Under the pieces are notes generated by a model. It saw nothing but the letters and a program-made list of their open reading frames with translations, was not told where the DNA came from and searched no databases. Below, piece after piece: positions 55,901 to 64,000 of a stretch of DNA of 64,000 nucleotides (the first letter of the stretch is position 1; each line of letters opens with the position of its first letter). Both the position numbers and the translations under genes were made by a program. Source of the stretch: Armigeres subalbatus (taxonomy: Eukaryota; Arthropoda; Insecta; Diptera; Culicidae); the NCBI RefSeq assembly GCF_024139115.2, contig NC_085140.1, positions 424,041,781 to 424,105,780 on the forward strand, read 5' to 3'.

Positions 55901-58900
55901 TCTCTTGCAATTGGTGTTAGTCGGCGGCATAAAATTTGGGAGAGTACCTTGTAAGCGACGTTCAGCAATGTGATTGCGCGGTAGTTGCTTCAATCCAGCT
56001 TATCGCCCTTTTTGAAGATGGGACACACGACACCTTCCATCCACTACTGCGGCAGAGGAGGATGGTGAGGATGTAACGCCAATAAGAAGAAGGATTCCGA
56101 ATAACTGCAAATAGTAATCCAGTTCTATAGGAATAATAAGTTTGAAATAACACTCAGTTAAATTATTGGCTCACGTAGTTTGGTAGTGCTGACAGAAAAA
56201 ACATTTCTTTAACATGGTTTGAAGTTTGAACCATTAATCTTCGAAGCGTTATAACTTGTTTTGCTGCCACTCCAGCAACGTCCTTCTTCAGCAAAGTTTT
56301 TCGACCAACGCAATATGCCACATATGGTTTACGAAAATCTGAATTCTCTAGTAGTAAAAAGTCAAAAATCGTATACTAATTTCCATACAAACTTCAAATG
56401 CGATGTGGTAAGCACAGTTGTTTAGGACCCCGAATGGTTTTTAAAAACCGTTTTTTACAAAAAATGATCAAAATGCCCCACTCTCATACACACATACACA
56501 CAGCATTTATTCGCAAAATACACAAAATGAACACGAGTTACATGAGCTGCTGGGAGAACCATCCGTCGTTCACACCGCAAAAATTGGACGACTGCGGTAG
56601 GCCGGGCACGTAGCCAGAATGTCGGACAGTAACCCAGTGAAAATGGTTCTCGACAACGATCCGACAGGTACAAGAAGGCGAGGTGCGCAGCGGGCAAGGT
56701 GGATAGATCGGGTGGAAGATGACTTGCGGACCCTCCGTAGACTGCGTGGTTGGCGACGTGTAGCCATGGACCGAGCCGAATGGAGAAGACTTTTATATAC
56801 CGCACAGGCCACTTCGGCCTTAGTCTGAATAAATAAAAATAATCGTTGGCTGCTATTGCCGCGGATATTGTGGGGGGTCCCAGATTCATGCTTTAGTTAG
56901 CAACGGTTGGTCTTCTTAACCTTCTATTTCCTGAATAGTTAGTACGAATAAGGGAGTCCTTGTGAAGTTTTGATGTACCTGTTATGGACAACTAGTACAT
57001 CCCGTTCCCTGCACTTCTTGAAGAAATCTTTCTTATTTCAGAAGTGAATCCTTTTTGTAGTGCTAGTCTTCGTAGCAAAAAGGGCACCATTATGGAGCAT
57101 GAGATATGATCAAATTATTCGCATTACTACCATAGATATAATAATCAAGATGTTGGGGTCAGAACAAATTAGTATTCATTTTATGGTTCCAATGTACTAC
57201 ATTGTCGGTTCCCAAAAATTTCTCGAAATCGAGTTACCCCTTGTATTCCAAACGCATCTCCAATTTTTCGCCCCCACATCACTGCTGCTTGTTTTGGAAG
57301 AACTAGAATGCTGATAACGTTATATTCAAATATTCAGTTAGAGTTGTTTAGACTACGTTCATATTTATTCTAATATCTGTCTTTATTTTATTTTAGATTG
57401 GAGCACTCAGAGTTGATTACGAGACCAACCTCAAATTGCTGGATAATTATTATGTAGAACCAATTGAACGCCGACGATCAATTCAAATAATTTAATTTTC
57501 GTCGCTGTTCGTTCAGATAATCTATTTACGGGATATGAAGCCTTGTGTCCAATAAATATATAAAAACCAGATCGAGGAAATGGCAAAAGTTCCCAAGCCG
57601 AATAAATTCAGAATGAAACAGAACATCTCGCAAAAAAAAAAATGACAAAAAAGCGCGAGATACACCGCGCAATACACACATCAGAGTTTTATAGCGTTCT
57701 TTAAAACCTAATCTCAAAACCTTTCATGCAGTCCTCGCAGTTTCCACAACATCCTGTAGATTTCCATATAAACATGTTACAGCCAGTTGGCCCAGTTTTA
57801 TTGCAATCATTAAAACCTGATATGCGTTCTAGTTCAGAACCAACGGTTTTATAATATACTTCAAGTCTCACATAAAACATGCAACACAAAACCTCCTCCA
57901 GACTTGGTGGTTTTGAGAACCACTATGTAACCATGATACAACCACTTCATGACTATGATATAACAAACAAACCGATAATTAGACAGCTGTCAACTCTCAG
58001 GTCGATTATTTGTTTATCGTTTGTACTCCTGCATTATATGGATTACATGTCAGCAACAAAAATATAAGAATTATTATCAGCCATGTTCAACGAAAGTTCA
58101 TATCTGGCTTTTGGTGTTCTATGCATGTTTGAAGGCGTGCCATAGATTTTTCATGGTGAAACCATGATAAATAATCAGTATTTTAGCAATGCGCAATAGC
58201 AATTGTTGATTCAGTGTTATCTGTTTAGATGTAGACTAAATAAATGAATGAATGAGCAATGCGCTTCGTTAATTTGTTATTATTTAGAATTTTTTTAAGT
58301 TTTATTAATTGCCTTAGTTAATTACTTTTAAAATAATTTCAATGAATAACCACTTTATTTGATCAAATAATCAAAGCATTATTCTTAAAACTTATTTAGA
58401 TGATCAATTTTACCGTTTAAAAGGTGTAACATAAATGTGTTCATTATTTTTTTTCATATCGGCGTCATTTTGCCGAATAAAACTTTAATTGCATAAAATA
58501 TGCCTCTGTATAACCACTAATTCTGAACTGACCCCATCTTGGCATTTGAAACAACTAGAGGTTTTATCTTGGCCTTTATCAAGACCATGTTACGACTAGC
58601 AAAGTTTATCTTGGTCAAACGCTTGGTAGTTTTATATATAATGACAACATGACAACGTAGACAGATACAAGAAAAAATCATAAACAAACATTTTTTGCCC
58701 TCGACATCGCATGCAGGTAATTTTTAAAATAAGTATTATAATTAAACAGCATATAGTGACAATTGTTAAATGGAACATTTTGAGCCATAAAAGTGTTTTA
58801 CTGTGTAAAGCATGTATAGATGAAATATATATTTTCATTCCCCTCATCGGCAAATGCTGCTTAAACAGTTTTTTCGACGACCTAAATATATAAGGGAACT

Positions 58901-61900
58901 GCTCCTGGATTTCATCTCATGTCTCCGATGTTCATCCTATCAAAAGCAGAGCAATGGAAAGGTATTTGATTTGTAATTTTTTCAGCAGGAGCACTTATGT
59001 TGACAAAAAAAAGCGACGAAATTGGTACCGTATTTCTTTGCTTTCCGATGAGATGAATGTATGTTCAGTGAGATGGAGATCAAAACAGTTCCCCTACATA
59101 ATTCACGACGTAGAAAAAACTGCAGTTGGGTTTTTTTAAGACTTCCGTGGGTCAAACAATTTGTGCTGAATTTGAAATTTGGTTCCTATCCATTGTAGTA
59201 GTTTGAAGCTTCGTATTCCTATGCAGGTCTTCTTCAGGATTAAAGGCTATATGTGGGTTTTATACAGGACTTTACGAAGCTTGGTAGCTTTTATAAGTCT
59301 TGATCAAAACCAACATATAACTAATCTGTTGGCTTTATGTTAGTTCCATTTTTTAGCTCTGAGGAGGAACACAGGAGCGTTATAAAATCTAAAGAGCTGT
59401 GGTTTTATATTGGAATTCAAAACGTAGTTCTCAAGTACTCTTGCGGATCTGATTAAATGACAACTGTATAAAACCAACATAAAACTTTAATCATTTCTAC
59501 ATGCCGTAATAAAACCTCTATAAAACTAGCATAAATCTTCGAAGCATTGCGATTGTTACTTGGAAAAAGTCATTTTCACTCTAGGAAACTTTGGAATCAA
59601 AGTTCGACATAAGGTAATGAATCGTAGGTCCGTGACGCTGTACGCGAGGCTACTGACTTGACAACAAGACAAGGAGAATACATATCCGCTAGTCCGTAAG
59701 GCACAAAACTCGAATCCCATTGCTCCCTATTGATTTCTATTGATTGTTGGTACTATTTGACAAACACTCTCGCTTTTTGTATAACTACATAATATGAGCA
59801 GCAGGGAATATGTCCTAGGGCTTCCCAGGACAACTGCAAGTTGTGGTGCCTACCTAGGACGTGGTAATGTTGGACAGTGGGCTTTGTAACACTTCTATAA
59901 AAAGCAGCAGGTATCCGCAAGCAGGCTTCGCCAAGCCGACCGTATGCCGCTCCAAGCGCACAAGCCTCCTGGTGTTAGTTGGGACGCTAAACAGACCTGA
60001 CACGACGGTCCTCGGACGAGACAGTTGGTTTGCACAGGCTCAATAAGCCGCCTTCAAAACGAACGACATAAAAGATAATACGATTCGATGCAATCGGCCA
60101 CGATCTAGGGCCTAGGCGACGAATAAAAGATCACGATTGGAAGGTTGGAACATGGAACTGCAAGTCAATAGGCTGCACATGTTGCGATAGGATAATCTAC
60201 GATGAATTACATCCCCGCAACTCCGACATCGTAGCGCTGCAGGAAATCTGCAGGACAAGGCAGAAAATGTGGAAAAGCGGGCATCGAGCGGCTACCTTCT
60301 ACCAAAGCTGTGGCACCACCAACGAGCTGCGAACCGGCTTCATGGTGCTGGGTAAGATGCGCCAACGCCTGATTGGCAAGAATGTGCAAGCTGAGGATAA
60401 AAGGACGTTTCTTCAACTATAGCATCATCAACGTGCACTGCCCACACGAAGGGAGACCCGACGATGAGAAAGAAGCGTTCTATGCACATCTGGAGCAGAC
60501 ATACGGTGACTGCCCACTGCGGGACGTCAAAATCGTCATCGGCGACATGAACGCTCAGGTAGGAAGGGAGGAAATGTATAGACCGGTCATCGGCCCGGAT
60601 AGTCTGTACCGCATCGAACGATAACGGCCAACGATGCATAAACTTTGCAGTCTCCCGCGGAATGGTATCCACATGCCCGACAAGGAAAGAAGCAAAGTCA
60701 TGGCCTGCTATTTACAAGTCAATGTTGGCAACCGAACCGTTATACGGATGATATTTGCATATCTGTCATCAATGCACGCTGTAAGTGGATTGAACAATTT
60801 CTAATATATCTCATCCTGTTGTGCACCCAGACATGTGCTGTTTGTCTGTGGTCAGGGTTTGATTTTCACTAAGTCCGTCCAGTTATTTGGGTTCGCCGAC
60901 GACATAGATATTATGGCACGTAAAGAAGGAGGAAGCCTACATCAGACTGAAGAGCGAAGCTAACCGATTTGGACTAGTCATCAACACGTCGAAGACGTAT
61001 TTCAGTCATTTGAGCAAACCGGAAGTCGGCCATCTTGTATTTCAAAATGTCGCCAAACACCAATTTCCGGCTTCCACTCATCAAGCCCATTCCGGCAATA
61101 CCTGGTTTCGAAGTTTTTGTCAATCAAATAGACTTATCAGTTAAATTGTCTAATTCTTTCACTTATCAGTTAATTCTGTCTTTTTAATTGAATTACCCGT
61201 CTACACGGTTTTTGTTTGACGAGGTACGTATATTCCTCGTAAATAAAACCTGGTTGTACATAAAAATTAATTTCTGTCTATCTGACCGGTAACTGTGACG
61301 TATGCGCCATTTACAACATACATGTTTTCCATTATTATGTTAAAGGATACTGGAAATGGCGTATACGTCACTTTGCCAGATTACGACAGTCCTCCCTAGA
61401 AAGATATAAAACATAAATTTCAAAAACTCAAACTGCCATTTGAAGAGTTTTGAAGAAATGTTTCTATGGTGGTTCGAGACCCGATATATCAACCGTCTTC
61501 TAAATAACTTGCGAATGTAAAAAAAAGTTAATTTATTCATTTTAGACAACACGAAGTTCGTCGGGTCTGCTGGTTTAAACATAACTTTTAGTGTCTATAG
61601 AACAAAATTCGTAAATCAATAAATTCTTAATACAATCGATGTCAGTCAGCTTTGTACCGCTCTTCAATTTTGCACCATTCAAACGATTATACAATCTTCA
61701 GTAAATGCAACTAAAGAAGATGTTTGATTTTTTTGTCGGTGCCTCAAAGAGTCCGCAAAATAGAATACACTATCGTGAGGCACGTGGCACGCCATAATCC
61801 CTTGAACTGTGCAAAATTATAGAGCAGAATAAATCTAGAGTGCTTTGAGAATAGGTCGTATGTGCAAAAGAGAGTCTCTCTTTGCCTCCATTCTCTTTCG

Positions 61901-62254
61901 ATTATTACAGATCTATAATAAAGTTTACTTCAGATTTCTTGGCAGATATCTAAAGATTATAGCTTTGTCTAGCGTTCGGAAGTGAAAATGTGGCAAAATA
62001 TGCAAAACTAGCTTATGTACAAGCGAAAGAGAGCGTGAACAAAGAGAGCCTCTCTTTTGCACATACGACCTATTCTCAAAGCAATCTAGAAATATTTTGC
62101 AAAATAAATTCACCATTAAAAAAGTTCTACTCAACTCGATATAAAGTTTCAAGCAATGCGATACTTACCCTTCATTGTACAAACTGGAAATAGCCAGTAT
62201 CTGTGATACGAGCAGAACCCAACAGAAGGTTAACAGAACGGTGAGTTTCTTCAT
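49983..62254 (-). CDS. SUCO: SUN-domain membrane protein, SUCO/SLP1 type
   Basis: complement join(62254-62169, 53572-51475, 51377-49983), 1,192 aa. Exon 1 encodes a signal peptide (MKKLTVLLTFCWVLLVS) and ends in phase 2 at a consensus GTAAGT donor. Exon 2 begins one base before its open frame, so the phases fit; intron 2 is 97 bp. Exon 2 has an acidic region, a SUN domain (about exon residues 171-305: NYAAPDCGAKII, IWFVVELCEPIQAERVEL, FVRVEIHSHYNSEHYCPVSL) and, at its end with exon 3, a LSNRIKALERNMSL coiled coil. Exon 3 adds coiled coil, one transmembrane segment (IVIAVGGFFAIQIIVGYTII) and a basic Ser-rich tail. Human SUCO (1,254 aa) and yeast Slp1 have this layout and act in the ER/nuclear envelope on membrane-protein stability and secretion. 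An additional small exon in the 8.6-kb intron 1 cannot be excluded. Confidence 0.88.
54104..54215 (+). mobile_element. tRNA-related SINE fragment
   Basis: 'aggattgacaatccgcagatg', box-B-like 'gcgagctcaatactcagtc' and 'gatgggaagcattctcggg' match the family at 3250 and 63833. 'ggtctcagggcata' is duplicated at its end. Confidence 0.65.
54641..56060 (-). mobile_element. RTE-clade (JAM1-like) LINE, 5'-truncated, long RT ORF
   Basis: On the minus strand, pieces from about 56040 (PIFKKGDKL-like) lead to a 384-codon ORF (55817-54663) with the RT finger/palm: GLSCLLFNIALEGVIRR, FGFADDIDIMARN (FADD), SKTKYMIGRGSRE, then RLRWVGHVARMSDSNPVK and a C-terminal tail. It ends in an (ATT)n tail at 54641-54660, as RTE elements do. 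It is the least damaged RTE copy here; upstream is frame-broken and joined at 56060 to a SINE-like tail ('ggatgtaacgccaataag'). It has no endonuclease domain, so it is inactive. Confidence 0.85.
56537..56840 (+). mobile_element. RTE 3' end fragment, plus strand
   Basis: Encodes the last 69 codons of the same RTE family (MSDSNPVKMVLDNDPTG, then WIDRVEDDLRTLRRL) and ends 'cttagtctgaataaataaa'. It lies opposite in orientation to the 54641 copy, 0.5 kb away, so the two 3' ends form a large inverted pair. Confidence 0.85.
56841..57396. other. Unassigned intronic DNA
   Basis: An acceptor-like 'tttcttatttcag' ends at about 57040 on the plus strand, but the following frame closes early. An 84-codon ORF at 57060-57314 is unassigned. 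Confidence 0.3.
57397..57495 (+). other. Possible terminal exon of an unidentified plus-strand gene
   Basis: A strong acceptor (pyrimidine tract then 'ttattttag') ends at 57396. It is followed by 32 open codons (begins IGALRVDYETNLKLLDNYYV) to TAA 57493-57495, and AATAAA at 57551-57556, 56 bases later. The combination of acceptor, acidic/basic codon mix and poly(A) signal suggests a real last exon. Upstream exons were not found, and I do not recognise the peptide. Confidence 0.35.
57560..59789. other. AT-rich intronic DNA, nothing recognised
   Basis: Small ORFs on both strands without motifs; no clear transposon ends were identified. Confidence 0.4.
59790..60990 (+). mobile_element. RTE LINE, 5' region and endonuclease, internally deleted
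   Basis: Starts 'gagcagcagggaatatgtc'; the 5' region matches the antisense pieces at 20605 and 28440. From about 60150 plus-strand frames encode an APE-type endonuclease: ELHPRNSDIVALQEIC, INVHCPHEGRPDDEKEAF and the catalytic GDMNAQVGREE. After about 60690 there is foreign or decayed DNA, then the RT motif FGFADDIDIMARKE at about 60885, so most of the linker and RT N-terminus is lost. Several frameshifts and stops are present. Confidence 0.8.
60991..61833. other. Unassigned intronic DNA with an 18-bp inverted repeat
   Basis: 'gtgacgtatgcgccattt' at about 61295-61312 and its near-inverse 'aaatggcgtatacgtcac' at about 61354-61371 flank about 41 bases; one mismatch. It may be the core of a small MITE. 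No gene was seen. Confidence 0.5.
61834..62090. mobile_element. 257-bp MITE with 40-bp inverted ends
   Basis: Left 'tctagagtgctttgagaata' continuing 'ggtcgtatgtgcaaaagag' is inverted at 62050-62090 with two or three mismatches. It lies 73-78 bases from the splice donor of SUN-gene exon 1, inside intron 1. Other copies are at 47885-48085 and 42705. Confidence 0.85.
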
Positions 62255-63832
62255 CTTTCTAGCCCGGTCGAGCAACAGGTTCAACAATTTTTTATACAAA
62301 CACCACTCGACGTAGAAAAACAACACCAAATAAACGTTGATCATGTACATTGGTTTCCAGTCGCACAGCGGTTATGGTACTGAGGAAGTTTCTCTTACAC
62401 TTAGAACTAGTATCACATATCGAAATGGAATTGTGTGTTCTGTTGTTCATGCTTTAACTTTGTCCAATCCAACGTAGATCACATCACGCGCGGTCAACGG
62501 TGGTCGCTTTTTGTGATGATTTTGAAGCAAATTTGCGTACATTCTAGAAAGCGCATGATTGCGAACTGTTCGTGTTCAGAACAAAAGTCAATTCCTAATC
62601 AACCTATAGAGGACAACGTTGCGAAATTAGTGCTTCTCTTCGTTTCACACTGCACTGTCTGGAACGGTGACACGCACCTAGTAGATAGGAAGTTGCAGAA
62701 TCGACTGATAAAAAAAGAGAATGTCACCGTGGCATTTACGGTACACGGCATAGGAGGATGCGAGCGAGATAGGGTGGTGCCTCACGAATTCGCGAACAAT
62801 TTGCGTACACATCGGTGGTTGTGGTTGGTCCTTGGTTGGCTCGACATGCAGTGCAACAACGTGCCATGCATGTCTGTCTGCGTAGGCGTGAATCGGAGCA
62901 CCACGCAAAAGAGTGGTGCGGATGTCAATGTGGAAACTTGATACTGCTGGAACCGACGACTCGAAATAGAACGTGTGTATATACAATGAAATGAGCGCAA
63001 TATTGTTGTTATCAACTGGACGGCGACGGCTTGAACAGGAATTTTTTGTGACTGTGCAAAATTTCAGGCACAGAACTTTTCTAGTCACTTGGTTTGAAAG
63101 AAGCTAAGAGATTATTATTGGTTTTGATTGCACAACTCATGATTAACTTATTCAATTTAAATATATTTTATTCTGTGTATTTCTCATGAGCTATTACCTT
63201 TTCCCACTGACAAACTGGAGAAAATCTGAAATGAAATTTCATTTTCGTTCATGGTTATTTGTTTCTGGAATTTATCCTACATCCAAGCTAGTGTTTCTAT
63301 TTCTGACATTGCATGAATTCATATCTGATATTTATACCGTGAAGCCCCGAAGCACCCACAAACTTTTCCATCTGCAATGCATCTAGACCGAATCTAGAAT
63401 CGAAATTGTCTTGCAATCTTTCTATGAGATAATGTTTGGAGAACTATGAAATCATATAATTTGATGAATAAATTTTTCAAGGATTTTTCTCAAGATTAAT
63501 GAATTGTTTCACAGCAACCGAATCTTGTCGATAAAAACCATTTCTCCAACAAAACGACCTTGATATACCTTTATTGATTTAAAATCCATGACTTTTAGAA
63601 AAGTCAATTTCAATGAAAGAATAACACTGGTCGACAGTAAAATTGCATTTATACTGTTCATGTACCGCATTTATAGTTTACGACCTCAGAAATTGACTGG
63701 TGACTGGCGATAGTTGATTTGGTCGGAGATTCCGAGATTATTATGCCACAACATAGCGAAGTTCGTCGATTGTGAAGTTTTTCAGTCTTTTGCATGTTGA
63801 AGACCACGGTTGGAAACTGGGGGTCTCCAGTA
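62255..63832. other. Upstream region of the SUN gene
   Basis: Immediately upstream of the start codon (minus strand) is the presumed 5' UTR; in-frame ATGs reach 62350, so a longer N-terminus is possible. The stretch 62640-62960 is less AT-rich with ORFs on both strands (168 codons plus, 136 minus) that I cannot assign. From 63090 nothing was recognised. Confidence 0.4.
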
Positions 63833-63930
63833 GCCTCGCGAGCAAAGGCGTAAGATTGCCAATCTGGAGATAGCGAGTTTGATTCTCAGCCGGCTTTTAT
63901 CGTACCTTTTACCTTTTATCATGCTCTTTT
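63833..63930 (+). mobile_element. tRNA-related SINE head
   Basis: 'agcctcgcgagcaaaggcg' (box-A-like), 'aagattgccaatctggag' and 'gcgagtttgattctcagcc' (box-B-like) match the 3250 and 54104 copies. Confidence 0.65.
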
Positions 63931-63934
63931 TGGC

Positions 63935-64000
63935 TCATAGAATAGATTGTAATCAAAGTATGAGTTCTTGGTCATCCGTGTTTAGGTCATTTGGCCGAAT
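63935..64000 (+). repeat. Satellite A scrap and start of TTCGGCCAAAT repeat
   Basis: 'gtaatcaaagtatgagttc' and 'ttggtcatcc' (63950-63978) match a satellite A unit as found inverted at about 27340-27370. The final 'gtcatttggccgaat' is the motif of the minisatellite at 1-560. Confidence 0.6.

Larger units (their letters stand above)
53573..62168 (-). other. Intron 1 of the SUN gene, TE-loaded
   Basis: 8.6-kb intron bounded by a GTAAGT donor (62168-62163) and an acceptor reading TTTCTATTTACAG at about 53585-53573 on the minus strand. It holds a SINE, three RTE copies or fragments, a MITE and an inverted repeat. 53573-54100 and 56060-56535 hold nothing I recognise; a 90-codon minus ORF at 53806-54078 is unassigned. 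Confidence 0.75.

Noticed and set aside
62435..62941. 168-codon plus-strand ORF
   Set aside because: No domain, signal peptide or splice context; a 136-codon ORF lies opposite, as expected for a locally stop-poor stretch.

Overview
The window looks like a mosquito (culicine, Aedes-type) nuclear genome: AT-rich, gene-poor, with intron-bearing animal genes embedded in dense transposon debris (a BEL/Pao retrotransposon, RTE-clade LINE fragments, Feilai-like tRNA-derived SINEs, many short hAT-type non-autonomous elements, degenerate minisatellites and satellites). The species assignment is inference from repeat types and gene content.

Three host genes are well supported. (1) 3742-8427 (+) encodes a protein of about 1,561 aa: an N-terminal segment resembling the N-terminal domain of some non-LTR retrotransposon ORFs, a long helical region with a HEPN-type R-N-x3-H motif, then about 17 ankyrin repeats. 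(2) 35573-37781 (+) encodes a complete four-exon METTL13/eEF1A-KNMT ortholog (674 aa). (3) 62254-49983 (-) encodes a SUCO/SLP1-type SUN-domain membrane protein. Its signal-peptide exon at 62254-62169 joins, with matching splice phase, an exon 8.6 kb away; the total is 1,192 aa in three exons.

Layout. 1-3.5 kb: degenerate minisatellites, a GC-rich patch and SINE. 3.7-8.6 kb: ankyrin gene. 8.6-10.8 kb: AT-rich, nothing recognised. 10.8-17 kb: SINEs, minisatellites, and an antisense RTE copy split by a 1.3 kb hAT element. 17.7-28 kb: purine-rich tract, a 131-bp satellite (A), a 143-bp satellite (B), and a 3.7 kb composite insertion. 28.4-35.3 kb: RTE fragments and a nearly intact young BEL element (206-bp LTRs differing at one base, 5-bp target duplication) whose 3' LTR ends 230 bp before the METTL13 start codon. 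37.8-49.9 kb: nested MITEs, several with exact 8-bp target duplications, and minisatellites. 50-62.3 kb: SUN gene, with RTE copies, a MITE and a possible terminal exon of another gene in its first intron. 62.3-64 kb: its upstream region, ending in a SINE, a satellite A scrap and the same TTCGGCCAAAT-like repeat that opens the window.

The genes do not form a pathway. The most notable signals are the ankyrin/HEPN-like architecture, the young BEL insertion just upstream of METTL13, and the series of hAT-type insertions whose nesting gives a relative insertion history.
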